Of a stretch of 64,000 nucleotides of DNA, positions 6,642 to 17,000 are shown piece by piece. The DNA is from Ignavibacteriota bacterium (GTDB taxonomy: Bacteria > Bacteroidota > Ignavibacteria > Ignavibacteriales > Melioribacteraceae): contig JABFGH010000002.1 of assembly GCA_013112585.1 (NCBI GenBank), positions 186,001 through 250,000 of the forward strand, written 5' to 3'. Position 1 is the first letter of the stretch. Every line of letters starts with the position of its first letter. The notes under the pieces were generated by a model, which was not told the origin of the DNA, made no database searches, and worked only from the letters and a program-made list of their open reading frames with translations. The position numbers and the translations under genes were made by a program.

Positions 6642-8531
6642 CTAGTTTAAAGATTCAATCTCTTTCTCAAGCTGCGCAACCAAATCATCCATTCTATTTA
6701 TTACTGCCATCATAGCTTCCGGTTTGGTTAAATCAACACCTGCTTTTTTTAGCTGTTCCATTGGGTAATCATTGCCGCCGGATTTTAATAGTGTTAAATA
6801 ATTTTCTACTACTTTACCTTTTTTAGATTCATCTGTCTCGCTTAACTGTTTATAAAGCTGAGCCGATGAAACAAAGCATGTAGCATATTGATAAACATAA
6901 AATGGTGAGCGGTAAATATGAGGGATACGCGCCCAAACAACTTTTAAGAATTCGTCTTTTTCCTGCGAGTCGCCGTAATATGTATCGTAGAGTTCTTCCA
7001 TAATTCCGCTTAAAACATTTGCTGTTATTGGTTTTCCGGCTTCTGCTAATTTATGCACCTGCAGTTCAAAATCTGCCAGCAGAGTTTGAAAATAAAACGT
7101 TCCCGTTATTGCACGTATTGATTGCTGAAGTAATGCAATTCTTTCTTTGGGGTCAGTTGTTCTTTCGAGCAGATAATCCAGCAGAAGAGCCTCGTTAAAA
7201 GTTGATGCAACTTCGGCAACAAATATTGTGTAGCTGGAAGTAGCAAAAGGCTGGTTTTCATTTGCTAAAAGCGTATGCATTGTATGACCGAGTTCATGTC
7301 CGAGCGTAAAAACATAATCCAAAGTTTTGTTATAATTTAACAGCATGTATGGATGCACTCCATAAACGCTTGCTGAGTATGCGCCGGATCGTTTGCCGGT
7401 ATTTTCAAAAACATCAAGCCAGCCGTTTGATAGAGCCGTTTTAATTTTATCCTGATAATCTGCTCCGAGCGGCTCAACTGAAGCCATTACCCATTTTTTT
7501 GCATCTTCATAATCATATTCTTTATCAAAATCGGTAAGGGGCATTGAACCGTCGTAGCTGTAATATTTGTCCAACCCTAATACTTTCTTACGCAATCTTT
7601 GATACCGTTTAAGCGGCTCGGTATTGGCTTTTACGGTGTTCACTAAATTTTCATAAACAGCAACGGGTATGTTGTTTCCGTCAAGTACCGCTTCTAAACT
7701 TGAGTTATAATTTCTTGCTCTTGCACTTGCCCAGTCTCTTTGGCAAATAGCATTATAAATTGCGGCGTAAGTATTTTCTTTTTCCTTATAAACACCATAG
7801 TGTGCTTCAAAAGTTTTTTTTCTATCATCTTGATTTCTTTTGGTTGCAAGCACTCTGCTGTAATTACCGTTTGTTACCTGCACCTCTTCACCGTCAGAAA
7901 GTGTTACGGTAGGGAAGTCAACATCCGATGTAGAGAGTTCAGAGTAAATACTGGATGGAGTAGAATTAAATTGAGCATTATATGAAAGCAGCAGTTCCTT
8001 ATCGGCATCAAGCACATGTTCCTGCTGACGGTAAAGGTCTTCAATCCCAAACCGATAAGGTGCTAAAGCCTCGGTTTCATCAAGCCACTTTTTCATTGTG
8101 TCCCAAGGTATTTCGAGCAGTTCCGGGTTTATCCATGAAGTAGCTGAGCTGAATTTTGCAAAAAGAATTTGTACCTGCTGAAGTTTTGATGACACCTCTT
8201 GATCCCGTGTATCTGTATCGCGCATTAGCTGCGGGTATCGGTAAACTTTGTAAGATAAAATTCCTAATTCATCCTGCATAGTAAAGGCTTTTACTAATTG
8301 TTCGGGTCCATCTGCAAGTGTACCTTTTAGTTCGGTGATCTTTCCCATTTTGCTTTCAAGGTCTTTCAGCCCTGCTTCCCATTCTTCCCAATTTGAATAG
8401 ATATCATTCAAGTTCCATTTGTATTCATCTTTTATTTCATCTCTGTTTTGCCCTGTAGTAACAGTGCTGAAAAACAACGGCATTATGCAGAATGCGAGGG
8501 GGGAAAGCTGTAATATTTTTTTAAAGTTCAT
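6642..8531 (-). CDS. pepF: M3-family oligoendopeptidase (PepF-like), secreted
   Basis: A zinc metallopeptidase of family M3 (thimet oligopeptidase/oligoendopeptidase F), which cuts peptides of roughly 5-20 residues. The 629 residues include an N-terminal signal-like segment (about 5-27, hydrophobic then TTGQ), the PepF N-terminal domain, and the catalytic HELGH (H412-H416) in the context FTLGHELGHTMHTLLA. The third ligand region VAEVASTFNEALLLDYLL follows. Most PepF enzymes are cytoplasmic; the hydrophobic N terminus suggests a periplasmic or secreted form, as in other Bacteroidota. The last 43 codons are duplicated at 5583-5714 beyond the higBA cassette, so the present 3' end may be recombinant. 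Confidence 0.92.
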   Translation of the reverse strand: MNFKKILQLSPLAFCIMPLFFSTVTTGQNRDEIKDEYKWNLNDIYSNWEEWEAGLKDLESKMGKITELKGTLADGPEQLVKAFTMQDELGILSYKVYRYPQLMRDTDTRDQEVSSKLQQVQILFAKFSSATSWINPELLEIPWDTMKKWLDETEALAPYRFGIEDLYRQQEHVLDADKELLLSYNAQFNSTPSSIYSELSTSDVDFPTVTLSDGEEVQVTNGNYSRVLATKRNQDDRKKTFEAHYGVYKEKENTYAAIYNAICQRDWASARARNYNSSLEAVLDGNNIPVAVYENLVNTVKANTEPLKRYQRLRKKVLGLDKYYSYDGSMPLTDFDKEYDYEDAKKWVMASVEPLGADYQDKIKTALSNGWLDVFENTGKRSGAYSASVYGVHPYMLLNYNKTLDYVFTLGHELGHTMHTLLANENQPFATSSYTIFVAEVASTFNEALLLDYLLERTTDPKERIALLQQSIRAITGTFYFQTLLADFELQVHKLAEAGKPITANVLSGIMEELYDTYYGDSQEKDEFLKVVWARIPHIYRSPFYVYQYATCFVSSAQLYKQLSETDESKKGKVVENYLTLLKSGGNDYPMEQLKKAGVDLTKPEAMMAVINRMDDLVAQLEKEIESLN

Positions 8532-8601
8532 TTAAATCCTCATTTTATTTTAAGTAGGTAAACCAACTATTTTTAGACGAACGAAACAATTTAAAGTTAA
8601 G

Positions 8602-9660
8602 TTAATTCAAATAGAGTTTTGAAATTTCATTTGCTATATCAGCAACATCCGGTTCTCTTCTATTTGTTAATACCAGCACTGATAATTTTTGTGCCGGATA
8701 TCTTTGATAAATATTACGAAAACCGCAAGTGCTGCCTGGATGATAAATCCTGTCCAAACCTTCAAAATAATCTCTTCGCCATCCAAAGCCGTAATCAATT
8801 GTTTCGCCGTTATTTAATTGACCCCGTTTGAAAGCTTCCTTCATTTTTCGATCGCTTATTAGTACGTCCGTGTATAACGCTTGATCCCACTTGAACATAT
8901 CTTCTAATGATGTATAAATTCCGCCGTCACCAAGTACGGCACTCGTTAAACTTTGATCTGAAAATTCAAATTCATCGTCAACTTTATTATAGCCGAATGA
9001 TCTATTGGGAATTTGGTTTTTTCCTTTTACGAATGCCACAGTGTTTTTCATATTTAATTTGCTGAAAATATTTTCCTCTAAAAATTCAGGAAAGCTATTA
9101 CCGCTAAGTTTTTCAACTATCATTGCAAGAACTGCGTAAGCCGTATTGCTGTATTGAAATTTTGTTCCGGGTTCAAAATAGAGGGAATCAGCATCATTCA
9201 TCATTTTCAAAACATCGCTGTCGGTAACTTGTATTGTTGCTGTATCCGGTATTAGTGATTCATAATCAATTAACCCGGATGTATGCCGGAGTAGATTTTT
9301 GATAGTAATCTCTTTTCCATATTCAGGGAAAGCAGGAAAAATATCCCTGATTTTATCATCAACTGAGAGGAGCTCTTTTTTCTCTAATATGAGTATTGCC
9401 ATTGCAGTAAACTGTTTTGAAATTGATGCTAAGCGAAAATTAGTTTCAGCAGTTACCTTTTCACCGGTTTCCAAGTTTGCAAGTCCGTACCCCTTTTGAA
9501 AAAGAATTTCACCTTCTTTTATAACCATTACTGCGGCACCGGGGTTTTTATCCGAGTATGGTTTCATTAGTTCATCAATAGTTTCTTCTGCGTTTTTACT
9601 GCACTGAGTATTTAAAAGTAACGATGAAAGCAGAAGCAGATTAAGTGGATTTTTTAGCAT
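8602..9660 (-). CDS. Class C beta-lactamase-like serine hydrolase, lipoprotein
   Basis: A 352-residue member of the beta-lactamase/D-alanine carboxypeptidase fold (family S12-like). It has a lipoprotein signal ending NTQC (Cys20), the active-site SISK (S79, K82) in FRLASISKQFTAMA, the YSN motif in FQYSNTAYA, and a HPGSTCGF block in place of the KTG motif. In this family the serine is acylated by D-amino-acid peptides or esters, and many members are esterases or peptidases rather than lactamases. The natural substrate is not visible. It follows the M3 peptidase gene in direction, 70 bases upstream of it, so co-transcription is possible. Confidence 0.88.
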   Translation of the reverse strand: MLKNPLNLLLLSSLLLNTQCSKNAEETIDELMKPYSDKNPGAAVMVIKEGEILFQKGYGLANLETGEKVTAETNFRLASISKQFTAMAILILEKKELLSVDDKIRDIFPAFPEYGKEITIKNLLRHTSGLIDYESLIPDTATIQVTDSDVLKMMNDADSLYFEPGTKFQYSNTAYAVLAMIVEKLSGNSFPEFLEENIFSKLNMKNTVAFVKGKNQIPNRSFGYNKVDDEFEFSDQSLTSAVLGDGGIYTSLEDMFKWDQALYTDVLISDRKMKEAFKRGQLNNGETIDYGFGWRRDYFEGLDRIYHPGSTCGFRNIYQRYPAQKLSVLVLTNRREPDVADIANEISKLYLN

Positions 9661-9775
9661 GGCGGTTTCCTTAAATATTATAACGAAAAACTTTATTTAT
9701 ACTTAAAATAAAGTTACGGAAAAAATATTCTTTTAGGGATTTGTTTTGAAAGGGGAAGAAAAAATAGGTAGAAAA

Positions 9776-11119
9776 TTACTTTATTATTTGTTCATCAAAT
9801 GTAATTGTGAACAAAGCACCTTTGCCTTTTTTGCTTGTTAAATTTAACTGTGCTTTATTTATTTCAACATAACTTTTAACAATCGCTAAACCTAAACCGT
9901 TGCCGTCAAACTTTCTTGTATATCCTCTGTCTTCCTGAGAAAAAGTTTTATACATATTTTCCTGGTATTCTTCAGATATACCAATTCCCGTATCACTAAC
10001 GTCAACTTTTATTTTATCGTCAGCGCCGGGATAAATTTTTACTAAAATTTCACCTTCATTAGTAAACTTAATTGCATTCTCTATTAAGTTAGAAAAAACC
10101 TGATCAATCATATGTTTATCGGCAAGTACTTTTCTGTCTTCAGCATTATTAATAAATTCAAACTTCAAATTTTTTCTTAAAGCATATCGTCTATACTTGC
10201 TTGTTAAGTTTTCAAGCACCTCGTAGCCAAGGTCTAATACAACCGGGTTGTATTCGTAATTACCGGTATGTATTTGTGACATTTCAAGTATCAAATCAAT
10301 TGTGCGGATAATTCTTTGTCCGGCAGCATTTATTATTCTAAAAGTTTCGCCTTGATCGGCAGGCAATTTATTTGCCATGGTATCTTTTAAAATGGAAGTA
10401 AATCCAAAAATTGTATTTATCGGCGTTCTAATTTCATGCGACATCTGAGCAAGGAATTCAGTTTTCAGTTTACTCAATCTTTCAGCTTCATCCTTTGCTT
10501 CTTTTAATTTTTGATTTACACTTTGTAATGATTCATACGCTTTAATTTGTCCTTTATAAAGCTGCGCATTACGTATAGCAATTGCTGCTTGTCCGGCAAG
10601 TATTTCAAACGTGTCGGTTATTTCACTCACTTTAACTTTTTGAATACGTTTACTATCAACGTAAATAACACCAATTTTTTTATGTGCTGTTACAAGAGGG
10701 GAGCAGAGAATTGTTTGAAGTTCTAGTTTGAATATACTTTTACTCGGGTCGTGTTCGGTATCGCTAAGTGCACCCTCAATAAATTTTGATTTGCCTGTGA
10801 AGAAAACATCCTCAACTACTGTTGTACTGATATTGAAACATGATTCGGGTAATTTATTATCGTTTGCATCAATACCTAATTTAAATTCAAGCTGTCCTTT
10901 TGAATCTTTAAGAACGATAAATCCTCTTTCAGCGAAAGATATATCAATAGCATATTTGAGAACCATCTCCAGTACGTTTTCAAGTATAAGTGATTTATTT
11001 ATACTTTTAACAATATCCAAAATACTTTTTAGGTTTTTTGCCGTTCCGCTAGATCCACTTTCCGTTAGGGTAGTATTGGATGAATGTTTAATGTTTTCTC
11101 GAAAAGTACTGAACTTCAT
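9776..11119 (-). CDS. Cytoplasmic GAF-domain sensor histidine kinase
   Basis: A 447-residue kinase with no membrane segment. Residues about 30-195 form a GAF domain. A short coiled linker (about 195-220) follows, then HisKA with the phospho-accepting H228 in AQMSHEIRTPIN, and HATPase_c with the N box NLIENAIKFT, DTGIGIS and GNGLGLAIV. It should sense a cytosolic ligand or a partner and autophosphorylate. No receiver-domain response regulator is adjacent. The same strand carries a TPR protein, a sigma-54 activator and a kinase/AAA/TPR protein upstream. In other bacteria, kinase-AAA-TPR and GAF-HisKA modules are often fused in one protein, so this kinase may be the detached output half of such a sensor. 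Confidence 0.92.
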   Translation of the reverse strand: MKFSTFRENIKHSSNTTLTESGSSGTAKNLKSILDIVKSINKSLILENVLEMVLKYAIDISFAERGFIVLKDSKGQLEFKLGIDANDNKLPESCFNISTTVVEDVFFTGKSKFIEGALSDTEHDPSKSIFKLELQTILCSPLVTAHKKIGVIYVDSKRIQKVKVSEITDTFEILAGQAAIAIRNAQLYKGQIKAYESLQSVNQKLKEAKDEAERLSKLKTEFLAQMSHEIRTPINTIFGFTSILKDTMANKLPADQGETFRIINAAGQRIIRTIDLILEMSQIHTGNYEYNPVVLDLGYEVLENLTSKYRRYALRKNLKFEFINNAEDRKVLADKHMIDQVFSNLIENAIKFTNEGEILVKIYPGADDKIKVDVSDTGIGISEEYQENMYKTFSQEDRGYTRKFDGNGLGLAIVKSYVEINKAQLNLTSKKGKGALFTITFDEQIIK

Positions 11120-11264
11120 AATTTTTATTTAGCTTGAAATAAAGTGTTAAAAAATAAATTTAATAGAACGTTAAAATAATAAAGAAAAATTTGAAAATAA
11201 TAACATTTGTAAAAAAAATATACAGATAATTATGGTTATGATTTATTATCGAATAAATTCTGAA

Positions 11265-12458
11265 TTAGTTGATACTAAAATCCTTTATCTGGGAATCAAA
11301 AACATTACTGCCTGCTTTTTTGTAAAATTTCGAGGCATCTTCAAAATATAAAAATGCTTCTTTATTTTGATTTTGTTCAAGAAAGAGTTTTCCTAATTCA
11401 TTAAGTGCAGCAGCAGTATTAGAAACATTACCCAATTCTTCATTCAGCTTTAAACTTTTTCTGATATAAAGTTCAGCGCTATCAAAATTTTTGTTCTTTT
11501 TTTCAAACAAACCTTTTAGAACAAAGATGTTTGCGAGTATTGCTTTCTCTTTTATCCTATCGGCAAACTGTGTTGCTTTACTGAGATAAGCCATTCCCAA
11601 ATTGTAATCAAATTCTTCTAAGTAAACTTTAGCTTTGTTAAAATAAATTTTTGCAATTAGAAAATGATTTTTTGTTTTTAATGCGTTGTATAAACTTTTA
11701 TTAAATTCTAAAAGTGCGGCTTTACTGTTATTTTTTTTAAGAAATACCAGTCCCATTTTTATATGAGCTATTGCAGTCTTTTCCGGGTTCTCAATCTGCT
11801 CAAATTTTATCTGCATCCGGTTAAAATGGAGATGAGCTTGATCATAATTACCCATTAAATATTCTATTTCACCTAATTTATTTTCCAAAATAACGGTTTG
11901 ATGAAAATCAGATTTATGATTTAGGAATTTAGCAGCTTCTTCAAAATAAAATTTAGATTTATCTAACTCACCTTTACTGAAATAGATACTGCCAAGTAGA
12001 AAGTCCGAACGAAAAAGTCCTTTCAAGTCTTTCTGTTCTTTGAAAAGAGTTTTTGCGGTTTCAACGTATTCCAAACTTTTGCGAAAATCATTTTGCTGAA
12101 AATAAATTTTACCAAGTTTTAAGATTGCGTAGGCTGAAATGTTAGCAAGGTTAGTACTTTTGCTGCTTCTATTTAATATCTGATTATTTATTTCCGAAGC
12201 TAATTGAAAATCGTTTTCGTCGAGTGAAATTTTTGACAAATTGTAAAGTAAGCTGTAAAGTTCTTCTTCCGATAGACTTATTTCGGTATCGTTAATAATA
12301 GCCTTTATCTGAAGTGCAAAAGCCATGCTTATATTGCGGGATTTATTTTTATTTCTTCTACTATTGGATCTATCAATTGGAAAGAGTTTAGTTGAATACT
12401 CCCTGGCTTTGCTTTCATTCAAATACTTTTTCAAAACTTCATTAACTTGTGTTTTCAA
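11265..12458 (-). CDS. TPR-repeat cytoplasmic protein
   Basis: 397 residues made almost wholly of tetratricopeptide repeats, for example LGKIYFQQNDFRKSLEYVET, LGEIEYLMGNYDQAHLHFNR and LNELGKLFLEQNQNKEAFLY. The N terminus (about 1-60) is basic and lacks a signal peptide, so it should be cytoplasmic. Superhelical TPR arrays bind peptides or proteins, and the architecture resembles the C-terminal TPR part of the neighbouring kinase at 14074-17652. The gap to the sigma-54 activator upstream is 235 bases, so it may have its own promoter. No enzymatic domain is visible. Whether it is a partner of the kinases or an RRNPP-like peptide receptor cannot be settled here. It lacks an obvious DNA-binding domain. 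Confidence 0.85.
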   Translation of the reverse strand: MKTQVNEVLKKYLNESKAREYSTKLFPIDRSNSRRNKNKSRNISMAFALQIKAIINDTEISLSEEELYSLLYNLSKISLDENDFQLASEINNQILNRSSKSTNLANISAYAILKLGKIYFQQNDFRKSLEYVETAKTLFKEQKDLKGLFRSDFLLGSIYFSKGELDKSKFYFEEAAKFLNHKSDFHQTVILENKLGEIEYLMGNYDQAHLHFNRMQIKFEQIENPEKTAIAHIKMGLVFLKKNNSKAALLEFNKSLYNALKTKNHFLIAKIYFNKAKVYLEEFDYNLGMAYLSKATQFADRIKEKAILANIFVLKGLFEKKNKNFDSAELYIRKSLKLNEELGNVSNTAAALNELGKLFLEQNQNKEAFLYFEDASKFYKKAGSNVFDSQIKDFSIN

Positions 12459-12693
12459 CGCGAGATATCAAATTAGTTTGAGAATTTTTAATAATAGCTA
12501 ACCAACTTGCAGCATATTGGTAAATCACACATGTTTGTCAAAAATTAAGCCAGCAAAATGTTCTAATAATTTGATAAAATTGAGGTAAAATAAACCTGAA
12601 ATGTAATTTTTACATGAAGAAAGGTAAGGGAGTGATTGAAAAGAAAAATTGTGTTAAACTTAACCGGGGCTGAGAAGTATTATTTTATATGAA

Positions 12694-14070
12694 TTATTTA
12701 TGCCCGTTTAAAAGCTTATCTAATTTGGGACGCGAAATACCCAATATTTTTGCTGTTTTAGATTTATTGCCGCTTGCTTTAACAAGCACTTCTTTCGCAT
12801 ATATTTTTTCAAGCTGTCCTAAACTTGTTGTTTCAAAATTAAGATTCATATTTATTACTTTGCTAGAATATGAGTCTCCTATAGTTGGAATAATATCATC
12901 AACGGTACCTTGTATAAGATTTTCGAAATGCGGGGGTTTAAGAACTTCATCTTCATAAAGTACTACAGCAGTTTCAACAGCATTTTTTAGTTCTCTTATA
13001 TTTCCGGGCCATCTGTAATGCAGAATAAAATCAACTAATTCTTTAGAAATCTTTTTTACCGGTCTTTCGTACTGTGAGCAAAATTCTTTAATAAAATGTT
13101 CGGTTAATAAAACGGAGTCGTTACCTCTTTCACGAAGCGGTTTCAGTTTTATTGTAACTACTTTTAAGCGATAGTAAAGATCAATTCTAAATCTTTTTTC
13201 TGCAACAAGTTTATCCAGATCCCGATTTGTAGCAGAAATAATTCTTGTGTTCACCGGAATATCTTTAACACCGCCTAAACGCCTAATTACCTTGCGTTCA
13301 ATTACTCTTAACAGTTTAGCTTGTAAGCCTAAACTTAAGTCTCCAATTTCATCTAAAAATATTGTACCGTTTTCGGCTAATTCAAAAAGTCCCGGCTTTT
13401 GATTTTTTGCATCAGTAAAAGCTCCGCGTTCGTAACCGAACAACTCAGATTCTAAAAGATTTTCGGGTATTGCAGTGCAGGTTACTTCCACATAAGGTGA
13501 GTTTTTGGAACTAGCATAATTATGAATTGCCCTTGCAAGCATACCTTTTCCGGTTCCGGTTTCACCTAAAATAAGTGAATTGATTGAAGTGCTGTGTGCA
13601 ATTTTTTTTGCAATTGAAATAATTGATAGGGAATTTTCCGAGTTACCTATAAGTGAAGAGAAGTCTTGTTCCGAGGGGTCTAAACTATTTTTTAAGTTAC
13701 CGGTTAAATAAAGATATCTTTCTTTAATTTTTTCTTTTAGGTGAGCGGTAAACTTAAATAGTTCATCGGGAAAAACAAAAAGATCGTTGTAACCCATTTT
13801 TGCAAGCACACTAACTAAAATAGAATTACCATCGCGCAGCACAAACATAACAGGCGCTTCGATTTTATCGCGCGAACGTATAAAGTCATCGAGCAATTTG
13901 GATTTTAACTCTTCTAAGTGGATAATGATAATATCGGAGTCAGCGTGGTCTAATACTTTTAAACAAGATATATCTAAAGGATACCTGGTGCTGTTTAAAT
14001 TACTTATAACCGATGAAATTGCAGACACATCATCAGAAATTGAACAAATTGTGATTTTGATATTTGGCAT
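12694..14070 (-). CDS. Sigma-54-dependent transcriptional activator with degenerate receiver
   Basis: An enhancer-binding protein of the NtrC family, 458 residues. The N-terminal ~125 residues look like a response-regulator receiver, but the expected phospho-aspartate strand reads SDIIIIHLEE, so phosphorylation there is doubtful. The AAA+ domain has Walker A GETGTGKG, the sigma-54 contact loop ERGAFTDA, Walker B GTIFLDEIGDL and the arginine finger region. A Fis-type helix-turn-helix (NKSKTAKILGISRPKLDKLL) ends the protein. It starts three bases after the kinase/AAA/TPR gene, so the two should be co-translated. A candidate -24/-12 promoter stands in front of the repeat-protein gene at 25467-26318, a plausible target. 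Confidence 0.93.
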   Translation of the reverse strand: MPNIKITICSISDDVSAISSVISNLNSTRYPLDISCLKVLDHADSDIIIIHLEELKSKLLDDFIRSRDKIEAPVMFVLRDGNSILVSVLAKMGYNDLFVFPDELFKFTAHLKEKIKERYLYLTGNLKNSLDPSEQDFSSLIGNSENSLSIISIAKKIAHSTSINSLILGETGTGKGMLARAIHNYASSKNSPYVEVTCTAIPENLLESELFGYERGAFTDAKNQKPGLFELAENGTIFLDEIGDLSLGLQAKLLRVIERKVIRRLGGVKDIPVNTRIISATNRDLDKLVAEKRFRIDLYYRLKVVTIKLKPLRERGNDSVLLTEHFIKEFCSQYERPVKKISKELVDFILHYRWPGNIRELKNAVETAVVLYEDEVLKPPHFENLIQGTVDDIIPTIGDSYSSKVINMNLNFETTSLGQLEKIYAKEVLVKASGNKSKTAKILGISRPKLDKLLNGHK

Positions 14071-14073
14071 TTG

Positions 14074-17000
14074 TTAGTACTTATTTTCAAATTTTTCTAA
14101 TTGCTCAACTGCACTCTTTCTTTCTTTAATTGATAAGTATGCGTTTTTAATTTTTGTATTTTTTATTTTTTTACTTATAAATTCTAATAATGATTTTGAA
14201 TATACAATAAATTCCTTTGCTTTGTGTAAGTTTCCCCTGTTAAAATAATATTCAGCAATTTTAAAAGTAACTTTCCAAGTTAATTCAGTTATACTCTCAT
14301 TTTCTAATGCGTTAAAAGCCTTTTCATAATGTTCAATGGACGGTGATAGTTCTAAGTTATTATCTTTAGAAGCAATTAGCCCAAAAATAAACTCTCTTTC
14401 CGCAAAAATCAACTTATTTTGATTACAGAGCTTTTCAAAATCATCTCTCCTAATAGTTTCAATTGCTTCCGGAAACTTATTTTCATCCAGCATTTGATAT
14501 GCGATTTGAAAATTTAAGAATGCGAATTCATTCTGCTCGCCCTGTTCCTGAAATATATTTTTTAATCTTATCAGCTCTGATAAATCAGCATTCTGCGTTT
14601 CATCTAAAACTAAAATAAGCTGCTTTTGGTAATCTAAGTATTGCTGATGTTTTGCGGTTAATCCGTTCCGGGATATTAAATTTTCCAATGTATCATATTT
14701 AGATTTTAATTCATCAATTAATCCCAGTATAAAATAATATTTACATGTTTGAAAAATCACCTGCACTTCTTCTTCAATATTCCGGGTTTTAATAAAAAGT
14801 GATTCAGCTTTTTCTAATGAATTAATTGCGGATTGATATTCACATATAGTGGTATAAACTTCGCCTAAATTGCTAAGAACCAATCCCTGACCTCGTGTGT
14901 TCCCGGTAGTATTAAAAATATTTAATGCTCTATTGTAAAGTTCAATTGCTTTTTCAAATGCAAGTTTATTGTAATTATAAATTCCATAATTTAATTGAAT
15001 ATATGCTTCTTGTTCAAAATTGCCTACTTCTAGGTTTAAAGCAACTGCTTTCTCCCAGTGTTTTTCAGCTTTGCTTGTTTCACCAATCATACTATAAATA
15101 TTGCCGAGATTGAGCTGGATGCCAGCATGCCTGCTAATAAGATTTGATTTCTCAAAGACATGCTGAGCATTATTAAACTCAACTATTGCATTATCGAGGT
15201 CGTTATTATTATAAATTTCATAAAGCCCCATCAAAGTGTAGCCCCTGCCAACAGTTTCTTGTGTTGAGTCTTTATCATTTATAACATCAACAATAAATTT
15301 ATAAGCAGTTTCATAATTACCTAAATCAAATTCTGCCGAGGCAATTTCAATTTTTAATTCGTTTCTTTTACTGCCGTCTTTCAGTTTTTCTAATTTATTT
15401 TTTAATAGTAAAATCCCTTCATCTAAACGGCTTAGTTTTATTAGGCAAATACCTTTTATAATGTCAAGATTTTCTTTGTCTTTTTCATTGGTTACAATTA
15501 TCGAAGTTTCGTCAATGTACTCTAAGCACTCATTAAGGGCATCGATAGTCAGCAGTACATTACACAATTCAAAGTTTACCTTTAATTGCTGCTCATCATT
15601 TAACGGCAGTTTTGCAACATGTTCTAATAGTTTTCTCTGGTACGTATAAGCTGAAATTAATTTTGCTTTTTCAATCTCAGTTAAGTAGCATTGATAACTC
15701 TCATCAATTTTACCTGCTAATTCAAATTGACGACCAAGTTCATAAGAGTATAAATCGCCTGTTTCATTTTTAAGCATAACTGCAGCTTTATGATGCAGTT
15801 TCTTTACGTCAGTGATTCTACTGTAAATATGATTTTTTAAACTCTCCGACGTAAACATTGGTGATGAATTAATATTTTCAGCCGAGAGGATATTTTTTTC
15901 ACTTAGATTTTTTAATAATGAATTAAACATTCCGGATTTTAATTTTAACAAATCTTCTAAGTCATCAATATTTATTTGGCTGTCAAATAAGGAGAGAAGT
16001 TCTGCAATCATCAATTCATCGCCGGTTAAATTATTTATCCTGACTGAAAAAATTGTTTCCTGATATTTTTCCAATTGAATTAATTTTTCTTCGTCATTTG
16101 TAATAACCGGACCGGCTTTTTTAAATTCCAGAATATTAAGCGCAATTAAATCTTTTATAAAACTTCTAATGCTTCCTGGCAGCAAATCGGAATAGCGAAC
16201 AATTAGTTCCAGCACTTCGTTCTTCGGGAAAAATGATGCATAGCTTGTTTCTAAAAAATTATCGATCTCGTTTTTTGAAAACGGTGTTAGATTAAATATT
16301 TGGCAGTTATTAATTATCGCCGAAAAATATTCCTTCTCACTATTTTCACTAATTATAGTTTTAACATTGTTTACCTGAAGTACCTGTACAAATTGTTTTA
16401 ATATCAATAAAGAAAAATCATCGGCAGTATTTATATCATCGATGAGTACAATAAATTTACCGGATTGGGTAATCTTTAAAAGTACAGCTTTCAATGATTC
16501 AATTAAATTGGGCGGGTTTGTCTCTACTAATTCTTTAGTCATTGCAATTTCTTCATCTGCAAGGTTTGTGTAAATAGAATTTGAGTAAAGAATTTGTAAG
16601 ACTAATTTTTTCCAGTAGTCAAAATTATTTTGGCTCGGGTAATTTTTTATATTTATTACATATTCGGCATTAGCTTTTATTTGTTTAAGAAGTATTGATT
16701 TACCACTTCCTTCAGTTCCTCTTAACGCTAAAACATTTCCTACATCTTCGCTAAGTAAATAGTAATCAATAGCAGCAATTGCGCTGCTTTCTCCTGAAAA
16801 GCATTTTGCTCCTATCCATTCATTTTTATATTTATCTTCATGTTCGATACCTAAATGTTCCAGAATTCCTAAACTAGTTTCAAATCTTTCAGAAGGATCC
16901 TTAGCTAAAAGTCTTTTTACCAATGTTTGAATATCATCGGAGTATTTGCAATTGGGAAAGTTAAACTCCTTGGAGATATGAGCTTTGTAAATTTCCAGTT

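Noticed and set aside
12537-12553. Possible sigma-54 site before the TPR gene (minus strand, TGGCTTAATTTTTGA)
   Set aside because: The GG is present but the required GC at -12 is GA, so it falls short of the consensus.
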